NCBI GenBank assembly: GCA_014376435.1
Contig: JACMRL010000041.1
Coordinates: 1 to 57,101 of the forward strand
Direction of reading: 5' to 3'
DNA: 57,101 nucleotides
DNA from: Bdellovibrio sp.
GTDB taxonomy: Bacteria; Bdellovibrionota; Bdellovibrionia; Bdellovibrionales; Bdellovibrionaceae
Numbering within the stretch: the first letter of the stretch is position 1; each line of letters begins with the position of its first letter. Below, one piece after another: positions 26,292 to 35,054 of this stretch. The notes below the pieces were generated by a model that saw only the letters and a list, made by a program, of their open reading frames with translations, did not search any database and was not told the DNA's origin. Made by a program: the position numbers and the translations under genes.

Positions 26292-27106
26292 TGGTTAAAG
26301 CCTTTTATAATCATTTGCACCGATACGACTAATAAAAAGACGATAAAAATACGGCGTATGATGACGGGGTTCATTTTAACCATGGCTCTAGCACCAAACC
26401 ACGAGCCAAAAATAATTCCCAAAGCTACCGGCCCCGCAATTTCGGGACGAATATCGCCGCGAATTAAAAAAGCTCCGGCACTTGCCGCCGCCGTTACCCC
26501 AATCATAAAGTTCGAAGTCGCTAAAGAAACTTTAATCGGTAACTTCATTGCGCCGTCCATCGCTAGTACTTTTAAAATACCGCTGCCAATACCCAGCAGT
26601 GCGGAAAGAATTCCAGCGAAATACATAAAAAATAAACCCCAGCGCACATTCGCGATTTCATAATGCTTGTAGATACCATCGGTGTCTTTATAGGATCCCG
26701 CTAAACCAAGCTTCTGTGACCAAGGATGGTCAGCTGTGGCTTCTGTACTTTCGCGTTTGCGCGCCGTCATCACGATCGAAAAAATTAAAAAGCCGCTGAA
26801 GATAAAATAAAGTACAGATGATTGAACATAGCTAGCTATTAAAAATCCAGTGATCGCCCCAAAGACGGTACCCACTTCTAAAAAAATTGCGACCTTTACA
26901 TTTGTTAGATGATCTTTAAGAAAACTAGCGGCGGCACCTGATGAGGTCGCAATAATCGAAATTAAACTGGCCGCGATTGCGTAACGTATATCAACGTGAA
27001 AAAATAGGGTTAGCGCAGGCACCACAATCAATCCACCACCTACACCAAGGATAGCTCCTAAAAAGCCAGCGCCGATTGATATGACAAACAAGATAATTTC
27101 GTGCAC
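26288..27106 (-). CDS. sulfite exporter TauE/SafE-family permease
   Basis: A 272-residue inner-membrane protein with about eight helices and the two duplicated glycine-rich segments of the TauE/SafE family: GFLGAILGVGGGLIVVPAL at the N terminus and ALLGIGSGILKVLAM in the second half. The family exports sulfite, sulfoacetate or other organic anions. Substrate is not predictable here. It overlaps DUF1634 by four bases in the usual arrangement. The gene begins 20 bases after the lipoprotein gene stop but is transcribed away from it on the same strand (that gene lies downstream in coordinates and upstream in transcription). Confidence 0.9.
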   Translation of the reverse strand: MHEIILFVISIGAGFLGAILGVGGGLIVVPALTLFFHVDIRYAIAASLISIIATSSGAAASFLKDHLTNVKVAIFLEVGTVFGAITGFLIASYVQSSVLYFIFSGFLIFSIVMTARKRESTEATADHPWSQKLGLAGSYKDTDGIYKHYEIANVRWGLFFMYFAGILSALLGIGSGILKVLAMDGAMKLPIKVSLATSNFMIGVTAAASAGAFLIRGDIRPEIAGPVALGIIFGSWFGARAMVKMNPVIIRRIFIVFLLVVSVQMIIKGFNQ

Positions 27107-27125
27107 CTAATACTGACCCGTTCTA

Positions 27126-27752
27126 TTAGTTAGCTTCTTGAGACTTTTGCTTTACGTTCCACTTGATTGTATAAGCTTTTATTTCAGAGTTAAATTCATC
27201 ATTTTTTTCTTTGACGTAATCTTCGTAGTCTTTGCGTTCTTCACGCATATCGGCTTCGAAATCTTCGCGTTTATCTTTTTGCTCAGAAAAGTATTCGCGA
27301 CGTTTTTCATCCTGCTCTTCAAAAAATTCAGCGCGCTTTTCACGATCGACTTTTTGGCCTAAAAAGTCTTTGCGTTCTTTTTCTAAGTTCTTTAAAAATT
27401 CTTCGCGGGCTTTGCGTTCAACTTTATTAAATTGCTCACGTTTTTTGCCTAAGTCTTTATTGAAGAGATCGCGTTTTTTACGAACTAACGTACTCATCTT
27501 TTCGCGAATAACTTCTGGAGAGTATTTTAACTCTCTCATCCAATCATCGCGCAGAGCGGTCTCGTCATTTTTCTTTTTAACTTCAGCTGGAATTTCTTCA
27601 CGCATCTGTTCAAGTTCAGCACGATCTTTTGCGATGCTGTACTTGGGGTCGACCAAAGGCTTGGTTGTACTGTCATCGGAATGGGTGGTTTTAATTTGGC
27701 AGCTAACCGCCAAAACGCTTACGAAACACAAGGTAAAAATGCGACTATTCAT
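27126..27752 (-). CDS. lipoprotein with hendecad (11-residue) coiled-coil repeats
   Basis: A 208-residue probable lipoprotein: signal peptide MNSRIFTLCFVSVLAVSC with lipobox LAVSC (acylated Cys18). From about residue 95 to 195 the chain is almost purely charged, with an aromatic residue every 11 positions: for example NKDLGKKREQF, NKVERKAREEF, LKNLEKERKDF, later EADMREERKDY and EDYVKEKNDEF. Two or three units are 10-13 long. The pattern predicts a long continuous helix or right-handed coiled coil with one aromatic stripe. No family recognised. It may span the periplasm or act as a scaffold in the envelope. An AGGACC-like site precedes the ATG. Confidence 0.75.
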   Translation of the reverse strand: MNSRIFTLCFVSVLAVSCQIKTTHSDDSTTKPLVDPKYSIAKDRAELEQMREEIPAEVKKKNDETALRDDWMRELKYSPEVIREKMSTLVRKKRDLFNKDLGKKREQFNKVERKAREEFLKNLEKERKDFLGQKVDREKRAEFFEEQDEKRREYFSEQKDKREDFEADMREERKDYEDYVKEKNDEFNSEIKAYTIKWNVKQKSQEAN

Positions 27753-27780
27753 AGGTCCTATTCTAATACGATTGCTTTAA

Positions 27781-28212
27781 ATGACAAACGAAAAAGGCCG
27801 AAACGACACAATGCTTATTGGAAATCATTTCGGCAAACGCAAACCTCAATGGAACTTCTTTATTCGAAGCTATGAAAGCTTTAAGTATGGCTGGTCGTTT
27901 CGGCTGATTAAAATTCTTTGTTTTGGATTAATGGCGCAGATCGTATTACTTTTGCCCGTTATTTATTGGATTTATCAGAATTACGCCCTGATCGAAATGT
28001 CTTTACCCGCGCAGTATCATTTACAGGAAAATATACAGTTTGAAAAAAAGTGGATCGTTTTCCTCATTATTGGAACGGCGATCAGCCAAGGCCTATTTAA
28101 TTTTTTTCTATGGAAGACTTTTTTAAAAAGAAGCTCCGATGGAATGGAATTTCTTACTAACGCGAAACCTGTTTTACGCGACGAAGTTGATTATCAACGT
28201 CGCGCTTCTTGA
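27781..28212 (+). CDS. small membrane protein with two helices, unknown function
   Basis: A 143-residue protein with two hydrophobic helices (IKILCFGLMAQIVLLLPVIYWI and WIVFLIIGTAISQGLFNFF) linked by a short loop and ending in a basic tail. No signal peptide or motif is recognised. ATG codons at 27781 and 27811 are both possible; a GAAAAAGG precedes the second at a rather long distance. The 3' end overlaps the convergent smpB gene by 56 bases, an unusually long antisense overlap. Divergent from the hendecad lipoprotein gene with only 28 bases between. Confidence 0.6.
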   Translation: MTNEKGRNDTMLIGNHFGKRKPQWNFFIRSYESFKYGWSFRLIKILCFGLMAQIVLLLPVIYWIYQNYALIEMSLPAQYHLQENIQFEKKWIVFLIIGTAISQGLFNFFLWKTFLKRSSDGMEFLTNAKPVLRDEVDYQRRAS

Positions 28213-28609
28213 TTGCCTCACGCTTATCATGGCTTTTTTTACCTTTAACTAAAGCTAGCTCAACTTTGACAATACCTTTTTTAAAATAAATCTTTAACGG
28301 CACGCACGTTAAACCACGTTCGCGTAAAGCATCGTAGATTTGCGTCAATTCATGATCATGTAATAATAATTTACGTAATCTTTCAGGATGATGATTATTG
28401 TAACTGCTGGCTTTATATTCGCTGATATGGGCATTCTGCAAAAACGCTTCTTTTCCTTTAAACGAAATATATGCGTCTTTTAATTGAATCGTATTCGCGC
28501 GGATTGCTTTTACCTCACTACCCATTAAGACAAGGCCTGCTTCAAATGTTTCCAAAATATGATAATCGAATCTGGCCGATTTATTTTCTTGAATAAGTTT
28601 GATCGACAT
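28157..28609 (-). CDS. smpB: tmRNA-binding protein SmpB
   Basis: SmpB (150 residues) brings tmRNA to stalled ribosomes in trans-translation. The conserved OB-fold parts are NKSARFDYHILETFEAGLV, GSEVKAIRANTIQLKDAY, and the tail KGKKSHDKREAIKKRDVDNQ followed by LRRVKQ, which in the family inserts into the ribosome. The N-terminal and tail blocks are complete. It is the last gene of the pal-tsaD-rsmA operon, two bases after rsmA. No tmRNA (ssrA) gene is visible in this window. Confidence 0.96.
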   Translation of the reverse strand: MSIKLIQENKSARFDYHILETFEAGLVLMGSEVKAIRANTIQLKDAYISFKGKEAFLQNAHISEYKASSYNNHHPERLRKLLLHDHELTQIYDALRERGLTCVPLKIYFKKGIVKVELALVKGKKSHDKREAIKKRDVDNQLRRVKQVSR

Positions 28610-28611
28610 AG

Positions 28612-29415
28612 CTAAACCTTCAGGTAGTGAAAAAGCGAATTAAGTTCTACCGGACTTAACTCTTCAGCTCTGATTTTGTCACTCTTTTTATGATCTAGGC
28701 ACCACTGCGAAAGACGGCCTCGATCAAACTGTGCATCGAGTGAGGAAATATTTGTACTGAGCACGCGCCTACGTTGCTTAAAACAAGCTTTTACAAATGA
28801 TAAATACTGTTGCCGGTCAGTCATGTTGCTAGCCTTCGGAGTAAATTTTAAAACACGGCTGGCTACTTTTGGCGGCGGTTTAAAATCTCGCGGCCCGGCT
28901 TCACAAACCGTTTCCACCGTCCAAAATTCTTGCGCAATCACGCTGAGCATTCCGTAATGTTCGGTTTGGCAAGCGGCACGAATTCTTTGCGCCACTTCTT
29001 TTTGAAACATTAAGACCATACCTTTCAGCAGATCTTTTTCTAAACTACGATCAATCACAATCGATGAAGAGATTTGATAAGGTAAATTACTGACAAGTAA
29101 ATAATCTTTCGCAAAATCCCAATCAATGCGTAATGCATCTCCGGCGATGACTTCAAAACCTTCGTTTTGCCAAAATGCGATCAGCTCACGGTCTAATTCA
29201 ACTAATTTAAGATCAGAATATTTTTCACGAAGTAAATCGGTTAAAGCACCGCAACCTGGTCCCACTTCGACGATGCGGCAAACTTTAAATTCATCTGCCG
29301 CATGCAAAATTTTATTGATTACGCCGTCCGAAACTAAAAAATTTTGCCCCAAAGATTTTTTGGCAAAAATTCTTAATTCGTTCATTCGTTTTTCAAGGCG
29401 TTCGGCTGCGTTCAA
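28612..29415 (-). CDS. rsmA: 16S rRNA (A1518/A1519) dimethyltransferase RsmA (KsgA)
   Basis: RsmA dimethylates two adjacent adenines in helix 45 of 16S rRNA late in 30S assembly. Family features are KSLGQNFLVSDG near the N terminus, the SAM loop VEVGPGCGALTDLL, and the catalytic NLPYQISSSI (NLPY motif), then the C-terminal helical domain ending with ELSPVELNSLFHYL. A TTG start at 29415 is chosen because GGAG lies about six bases upstream; an in-frame ATG at 29385 has no ribosome site. Downstream of tsaD by 13 bases. Confidence 0.95.
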   Translation of the reverse strand: MNAAERLEKRMNELRIFAKKSLGQNFLVSDGVINKILHAADEFKVCRIVEVGPGCGALTDLLREKYSDLKLVELDRELIAFWQNEGFEVIAGDALRIDWDFAKDYLLVSNLPYQISSSIVIDRSLEKDLLKGMVLMFQKEVAQRIRAACQTEHYGMLSVIAQEFWTVETVCEAGPRDFKPPPKVASRVLKFTPKASNMTDRQQYLSFVKACFKQRRRVLSTNISSLDAQFDRGRLSQWCLDHKKSDKIRAEELSPVELNSLFHYLKV

Positions 29416-29428
29416 AGAAACTCCGTCA

Positions 29429-30484
29429 CTATTGAAGATCGTATTTAAAATCGTCTTGGACCGATTGCGATGAGGGTCCTAAACTTAAATCTGCGGTTTC
29501 GCCACGTTGTAAATGGAGTAAGCCGGTATAACCAATCATGGCCGCATTATCCGTACAATATCTTAAAGGCGGAATAACTAACTGCAGTTTATGTTTTTGC
29601 GCGACCTCGTTAAATTTTTGACGAAGTCGGCTGTTCGCACTAACCCCGCCCGTTAACACGATTTTTTTACACTGAAAGCGATCAATCGCGCGTAACATTT
29701 TTTTTACTAATACATCGACGATGGCTTCTTGAAAAGAAGCGCATAAATCATTAAGATTTTTTTCAATCTCTTCCGCTGGCATTTTATCTAATAATCTTTG
29801 CGCGGAAGATTTAAGACCGCTGAAACTCATCATTAAATTATCTTCCGCAGCTAAGCTACGCGGAAAATCGTACTTTGTGGGATCGCCCGATTGCGCAGCT
29901 TTATCGACTTGTATGCCGCCCGGGTAACCCAAACCCACCATCTTTGCAAATTTATCGAAAGCCTCACCGGCCGCATCATCTTTCGTCGTACCAACCACAG
30001 TGTAATCGCCCAAAGCTTTCACCCAGTACAAGCTAGAGTGCCCCCCACTGACAGCCAAGGCTAAATAAGGATAATTAAAATCAGCGGGCGGAGCGTAGGA
30101 ATCATCTTTTAAAAAAGGGGCCAGCAAATGACCTTCTAGATGATTAACGCCAATTAATGGAATTTGATTAGCTTGCGCTAAAGATTTCATCGTCATGATT
30201 CCGACGATTAAAGAGCCGATTAAACCCGGACGATTTGTAACGGTTAGACCATCGATGTCTTTCCAAGTCAGATTAGCTTTTTCAAGAACGTGAATGATTA
30301 ATGGTAGTAACGCCACCGAATGATTTCGGCTGGCAATTTCGGGAACAATTCCGCCGTAAGGAGCGTGCTGCAAATCCTGATGAGCCGATACCTGACAAAC
30401 AACAAAGCCATTGTCTTTAACAATGGCTACAGAAGTATCGTCGCAACTTGTCTCGACTGACAGTACGCAGTTAATCGGTCTCAC
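29429..30484 (-). CDS. tsaD: tRNA N6-adenosine threonylcarbamoyltransferase TsaD
   Basis: TsaD catalyses the final step of the t6A37 modification of ANN-decoding tRNAs. Residues include the ASKHA signature SVETSCDDTSVAI, the metal-binding HLEGH motif in NHLEGHLLAP, SGGHSSLYWV, and the late TGGVSANSRLRQ. The 351-residue length is usual. It needs partner TsaB, TsaC and TsaE proteins, encoded elsewhere. It lies in the operon between cpoB and rsmA, four bases after cpoB. Confidence 0.96.
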   Translation of the reverse strand: MRPINCVLSVETSCDDTSVAIVKDNGFVVCQVSAHQDLQHAPYGGIVPEIASRNHSVALLPLIIHVLEKANLTWKDIDGLTVTNRPGLIGSLIVGIMTMKSLAQANQIPLIGVNHLEGHLLAPFLKDDSYAPPADFNYPYLALAVSGGHSSLYWVKALGDYTVVGTTKDDAAGEAFDKFAKMVGLGYPGGIQVDKAAQSGDPTKYDFPRSLAAEDNLMMSFSGLKSSAQRLLDKMPAEEIEKNLNDLCASFQEAIVDVLVKKMLRAIDRFQCKKIVLTGGVSANSRLRQKFNEVAQKHKLQLVIPPLRYCTDNAAMIGYTGLLHLQRGETADLSLGPSSQSVQDDFKYDLQ

Positions 30485-30487
30485 AAA

Positions 30488-31222
30488 TTATTTTTTTAAC
30501 TTCGCTAAACGCATCTTCGCTTTTTTTCCGGCTTCACTTTTGGAATAGTTAGCAATCACTTCTTCGTAGAAAGCCATCGCTTCTTCTTTCATGCCTAATT
30601 CTTGGAAACAAACGCCAATTTTATACTTTGCGTCCGCAACGTTTTTTCCTTTCGGAGATTCGTCAGCGTATTTTTGATAATTGAAAATTGCTTTTTTCCA
30701 TTCTTTTTTAGCAAAGAATTCTTGCGCAGACTCGTAAGCGCTGGCTTTTGCCGAAGCTGCGACAACTTCATTTTTATCTGATCCCGCAACGCGTGCACCA
30801 GAAGGGCGAGTGACGGGCTCAGGGCGTGGCTTCGCCGCGTCTTTCATTGCTTGCTCATTTTCAAGCTTTTGAATTTGCGCTTCCATCTTGGTTAAAGCTT
30901 CTTGTAAAAGCTGAACTTTTTGCACGTCTTGCGTGCCTTTTTCAGTTTTTTCTTTATTAATATTATTTAGTTGGTTCTCTAGGCCTTCAACGCGGCCGTT
31001 TAATGTACGGATTAATTCATCACGCTCATCAACTGAACCCGTGGGTTGCGATTTACCGTTTAATTGAGATGTTTGTTGTGGACTTTGCGCAGAGGCTTGG
31101 TTATCGGCATGCTTTTTTGTGTAAACTTGTGATTGCTCGTCGTCACCAACTTCCGCGCGTGTTTTTAAACACGACGAAATCGATAAACCCAATAAAACAA
31201 TCATTCCCCATTTTAAAATCAT
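30488..31222 (-). CDS. cpoB: CpoB/YbgF-type Tol-Pal-associated TPR lipoprotein
   Basis: A 244-residue protein with a lipoprotein signal peptide (lipobox SISSC, Cys18), a coiled-coil trimerisation region (about 70-120, RDELIRTLNGRVEGLENQLN), and two to three TPR repeats at the C terminus (ESAQEFFAKKEWKKAIFNYQ onward). This arrangement matches CpoB, which coordinates peptidoglycan synthesis with outer-membrane constriction through Tol-Pal. The gene is in the pal operon, as in proteobacterial tol-pal loci. Most family members have a cleavable peptide rather than a lipobox, which is a minor difference. Confidence 0.85.
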   Translation of the reverse strand: MILKWGMIVLLGLSISSCLKTRAEVGDDEQSQVYTKKHADNQASAQSPQQTSQLNGKSQPTGSVDERDELIRTLNGRVEGLENQLNNINKEKTEKGTQDVQKVQLLQEALTKMEAQIQKLENEQAMKDAAKPRPEPVTRPSGARVAGSDKNEVVAASAKASAYESAQEFFAKKEWKKAIFNYQKYADESPKGKNVADAKYKIGVCFQELGMKEEAMAFYEEVIANYSKSEAGKKAKMRLAKLKK

Positions 31223-31536
31223 AATATGTCTCCAGTTTTTTGTCGCAGTAGGCGTGCCGAATTTTCGGCTTTCTCTGCGGCTATACGAGCCTGAATAAAT
31301 AAATCTTTTGCTTGTTCATATTCGCGCTCGCGATAAAGAATGCGGGCTTGTCGAAAAAATTCTTCGGCTTGGTGCCAGTATCCCGCAGAGTAGCGGACGG
31401 CTTGAACCGACTTCGCAGATTTAATTGCGGCATCGGCCAATGTGTATTCTTCGATGGGCGCCTGAGTCGTTACACAACCGGTTAAGTTAACCAGTATTAG
31501 AAAAATTGTGCTAACAAATTTCAAACGCCGGTTCAC
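31219..31536 (-). CDS. DUF4398-type small lipoprotein
   Basis: A 105-residue lipoprotein with signal peptide and lipobox (LVNLTGC, Cys21). The mature chain is a helical hairpin typical of DUF4398: TLADAAIKSAKSVQAVRYSA, then AEEFFRQARILYREREYEQA and AKDLFIQARIAAEKAENSAR. It resembles a single helix-turn-helix of TPR type. It sits between pal and cpoB in an operon, overlapping cpoB by four bases, and is likely to work with the Tol-Pal envelope apparatus; there is no direct evidence of partner. Confidence 0.72.
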   Translation of the reverse strand: MNRRLKFVSTIFLILVNLTGCVTTQAPIEEYTLADAAIKSAKSVQAVRYSAGYWHQAEEFFRQARILYREREYEQAKDLFIQARIAAEKAENSARLLRQKTGDIL

Positions 31537-31549
31537 TGAATTCCTTTAC

Positions 31550-32074
31550 CTAGTTCGACGGAACAAAGTTAGCACGGCGGTTTTGAGCCATATCAGACTC
31601 AGATTCACCATTTGCTAATAATTTTTCTTTACCAAAGCTAACCGTTGAAACGCGGCTATCGCTAATTCCCATTTTTACGATCATTTGTTTAACGGCATTC
31701 GCACGACGCTCGCCTAATGATAAGTTGTACTCAGTTGAACCGCGTTGGTCACAGTGACCTTCGATGAGCATTTTGCTTGACGGATTCTTTTTCAACCAAG
31801 CTACGTTACCGTTTAATTTTTCTTTTTCTACGGCTGGCAAAGTTGATTTGTCATAATCAAAGTGAACTGTTTGTAAACCTTCGATTGAACCGCTATCGCT
31901 GCCTGTAGCAGAAAAATTCATTGGAGAAGCGTCAACTTTTTCAGATCCGCCACCGCCAGTGGTTTCAGATGTGATATTAGATCCGCCGCTATTTGCGTCA
32001 GTTCCTTTTTTTCTCCAGCTAGAGCAACCAGCTGCCAATGATAATACTACAATTGCAAGGGCGATTTTTTTCAT
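31550..32074 (-). CDS. pal: peptidoglycan-associated lipoprotein Pal
   Basis: A 174-residue outer-membrane lipoprotein (signal peptide to the lipobox LAAGC, Cys17) with a Gly/Ser-rich linker and an OmpA-like domain that binds peptidoglycan. The signature IEGHCDQRGSTEYNLSLGER with the binding Asp and Arg is intact. The first gene of the operon pal, DUF4398 lipoprotein, cpoB, tsaD, rsmA, smpB. A CAGGAG lies seven bases before the ATG. No tolB gene lies immediately upstream; instead a large exported protease gene is divergent. Confidence 0.93.
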   Translation of the reverse strand: MKKIALAIVVLSLAAGCSSWRKKGTDANSGGSNITSETTGGGGSEKVDASPMNFSATGSDSGSIEGLQTVHFDYDKSTLPAVEKEKLNGNVAWLKKNPSSKMLIEGHCDQRGSTEYNLSLGERRANAVKQMIVKMGISDSRVSTVSFGKEKLLANGESESDMAQNRRANFVPSN

Positions 32075-32176
32075 TTTATTCTCCTGATGTCGTTAATGTT
32101 CTACAAAATTCATTTACCAATTTAGTTCATCATAGGATCTTGTCAAACTTTCCTTGCCACGTCACAATGAACCTCT

Positions 32177-35002
32177 ATGAGATTTCAATTTTATTTACTG
32201 TTTTTCCTATTCAATCTTTTTTTCAACTCTTCACTATGGGCCCAGCGGATTGGTTTCTCATTCGAATCGTGGAAAGTCATAAAAACTGAGCATTTTGACG
32301 TAATTTTTTCTGCTGAGCAGCAGGACCTAGGTCTGTACTATGCGCAAGCCGCTGAAAAAGCTTATGCAAACTTAGCCACAGTGTTCACAAACCGCACAGA
32401 TCATATGGTTCTGGTGGTAAACGATACGACCGATATTTCTAATGGTTACGCAACCCGCATTCCTTACCCGTTAATTATGGCCTATTCGGTACAAATTGGT
32501 GATCACGAATCACTTTCGGAAGCTGGCGAGTGGGCCCGCGAACTTTTAACTCATGAATTAACCCATATTCTTCAGTTTGAACCAGCTGAGTCATTTTACG
32601 GCTTACTGAAACCAATTTTTGGAAATATCGTCGCGCCCAATATGCTGATGCCGCTTTGGTGGAAAGAAGGCATGGCCGTAGAGATGGAAACACAATTTTC
32701 ACCACAAGGCCGGGCCCGATCTAAATATCAAGATGCCAGTTTGCGTGCTTTAGTTCTAGACCGAAAATTATTTGAATATACTTTACCGCAAGCGAACGAA
32801 GTTTTACCTTCGTGGCCGTACGGATCACGCGCGTATTTATTTGGTTCTATTTTTTGGAGCCATCTTTTATCTACTTATAAAATTGCAGCCGCAGATCAAA
32901 TTGTAAATCGCCAGGGTGAACGCGTTCCTTACATGATTGAAGAACCCATGCGCGAAATTACCGGTGATGGTTACGAGGCGCAGTATAATGAGGCGCTTTA
33001 TAAAGTAGACCGTAATGCAAGCCAACAGTTAAGCCGTTTAAATTCAAGTGACGTAACTAATTTTATGAATCTTCCGCAAGTGGGCCAGAATTCTTTTGCC
33101 CCGCGAGTTTCAACTAAACATCAATTACTTGCTTACATCGAACAAACCGATGGCGAATCAAAAATTGTTGTTAAGAATTTTCAAAATGAATATTTAAAAT
33201 TAAAACGCGCACCCAAAGAAGGTTTATCGGGACTTGATTTTCATCCAACCGAAACAAAAATTCTTTATACGAAAGCTGATTTTATTAATTCGAAGTATAA
33301 GCGCTCTGATTTATTTATTTATGATTTAGAGACGCAGAAATCAGACCGTATTACCTCGGGCGAGCGGACCCGCGATGCTTCTTTTTCTGAAGACGGAAAT
33401 TCAGTTGTGTATATTTCTGCTTTGAACGGCAGCACCCAAGTAAGAACGATTCACCTTGGAACACGTGCCATTACCCACTATGCAGACTCAGGTTTTGAAA
33501 ACCGCTACAATTCGCCAATTTTTTGGTCGACTGATACAATTCTTGTAACTAAACGTGATAAAAATGGCGTACAAAGTCTTTATAAAATAAATTTATCCGA
33601 TAAAAAAGAAACTTTTATTCCGTTAGCTTTCGAACAAATTCGTTTTCTAAGAAAAAAGAATCAGTCTTTATATTTTACTTCGTCAAAAAATGGCGCACAC
33701 AACGTTTATGTCACGACCGATTTAAAAACTGCCGCGCCAGTGACCAATACCCTAACCGGTATCTGGAGTTATGATATTGACGTTGAAAAAAATAAAATCT
33801 GGGCTACTTTAATGACGGGTCATGGATATCACGTCAGCACGGCAGAAATTTCGTCACGAAAAAACGATTTACCCGTTATCGAAAATGAAATTGATAAACG
33901 TTATACTTTTAAAGATACTCCTGATCCAAAGGCGAATTACGAATTAAACGATTACGAATCAACGCCTTACTTATTACCGCGCTACTGGATTCCATACATT
34001 GCGACTAGCACTTCAGCGGCCGGTGTTTATTTACAGGCGCAAACTTCAGGGCAAGATCCACTAGGTATTCATCAGTATTCACTACTAGCTAGTTTTGAAA
34101 CTGATATTGGTAAAACAGGATTTATTGGCTCTTACACTAATTCTGCCTGGGTCGTACCTTTTCAAATTGGTTCGGTCGTACAAAATCAAACTTTCGGTGA
34201 CATTAACAACATCGTCGAAACAAAAAGTGCTTACGTAGGTTTACTACCTGACATGTTTCAGACAAATAAAAATTTAATTTTTCAAATCGGCGTAAAAACC
34301 GAAGAAACAGTTTATCTGGCAAACCATACGCAACACTGGGGACCTTATGTGCAAACGGCTTATATTGATTACACACAAAATATTTTTCAAATATCTCCAG
34401 AAAAGGGTTGGGGAGCTTTTTTACGTTACGAAAGTAATCAAAATAGCTTAAATAGCCGCGACTTCAACCGCGCTATGGGAACTTTACTTGGCTATTACTC
34501 AGAACTTTTACCGAAGCACCATGTTTTGATGGCGCGCTTAAATGGTCTGATGACTTTTGAATCTGTGTCAGCACGTTTTGGCTCAAGTAACGCCGCCCGA
34601 TTTTACAGCTCAGATATATTAGTTCCGCAATTTGTTTTACGTGGATATTTGGATGGCCAATTCTACGGACGAAGCTTAGCTAGTTTTAACGGTGAATATC
34701 GCTTTCCGGTGGTTGAATTAGAACGCGGTTCAGGTAGCGATCCTTTTTTTGCAAAAAGAATTTCTGGCGCACTTTTGATCGATGGACTTAGCGTTGAAGG
34801 TGGCTCGATCACCGAAGCAAAAACATTTCAAGCGCGTAGCTTGAACGACACGGTGTGGAATTCAGGGATTGAATTCAAATTAGAAACCACCATCGGCTAC
34901 GTCTTACCTGTGAATTTTGTACTGGGTTTTTACGTGCCGCACTCTCCTAAATACGTTTCTAGCACCCAATCGAGCATTAGCCTGCAAATAGGCGGACTTT
35001 AG
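32177..35002 (+). CDS. large exported HEXXH protease with beta-propeller and C-terminal barrel-like region
   Basis: A 941-residue protein with a signal peptide (to WAQR). Residues 35-180 resemble the peptidase MA/gluzincin type: HELTH (His126-Glu127-His130) and a downstream WWKEG (Glu164) supply the zinc ligands and general base. Residues 290-560 contain repeated TolB/WD-like blades (GLDFHPTETKILYTKADF, RDASFSEDGNSVVYIS). Residues 600-941 are long amphipathic strands rich in Tyr and Gly, ending in SSISLQIGGL, like an outer-membrane beta-barrel domain. The layout suggests a protein that is anchored in the outer membrane and degrades extracytoplasmic proteins, perhaps during predation. The promoter lies in the 102 bases shared with pal. 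Confidence 0.78.
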   Translation: MRFQFYLLFFLFNLFFNSSLWAQRIGFSFESWKVIKTEHFDVIFSAEQQDLGLYYAQAAEKAYANLATVFTNRTDHMVLVVNDTTDISNGYATRIPYPLIMAYSVQIGDHESLSEAGEWARELLTHELTHILQFEPAESFYGLLKPIFGNIVAPNMLMPLWWKEGMAVEMETQFSPQGRARSKYQDASLRALVLDRKLFEYTLPQANEVLPSWPYGSRAYLFGSIFWSHLLSTYKIAAADQIVNRQGERVPYMIEEPMREITGDGYEAQYNEALYKVDRNASQQLSRLNSSDVTNFMNLPQVGQNSFAPRVSTKHQLLAYIEQTDGESKIVVKNFQNEYLKLKRAPKEGLSGLDFHPTETKILYTKADFINSKYKRSDLFIYDLETQKSDRITSGERTRDASFSEDGNSVVYISALNGSTQVRTIHLGTRAITHYADSGFENRYNSPIFWSTDTILVTKRDKNGVQSLYKINLSDKKETFIPLAFEQIRFLRKKNQSLYFTSSKNGAHNVYVTTDLKTAAPVTNTLTGIWSYDIDVEKNKIWATLMTGHGYHVSTAEISSRKNDLPVIENEIDKRYTFKDTPDPKANYELNDYESTPYLLPRYWIPYIATSTSAAGVYLQAQTSGQDPLGIHQYSLLASFETDIGKTGFIGSYTNSAWVVPFQIGSVVQNQTFGDINNIVETKSAYVGLLPDMFQTNKNLIFQIGVKTEETVYLANHTQHWGPYVQTAYIDYTQNIFQISPEKGWGAFLRYESNQNSLNSRDFNRAMGTLLGYYSELLPKHHVLMARLNGLMTFESVSARFGSSNAARFYSSDILVPQFVLRGYLDGQFYGRSLASFNGEYRFPVVELERGSGSDPFFAKRISGALLIDGLSVEGGSITEAKTFQARSLNDTVWNSGIEFKLETTIGYVLPVNFVLGFYVPHSPKYVSSTQSSISLQIGGL

Positions 35003-35054
35003 TATTGACAAGAATTGCCTCGATCAAGAAAACTAATGAAAGAGGTAAAAAGCC

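Noticed and set aside
27232..27780. Long plus-strand frame opposite the hendecad lipoprotein
   Set aside because: It is the complement of a Glu/Lys/Arg-rich repeat, giving Ser/Arg/Phe-rich sequence; a typical shadow frame.
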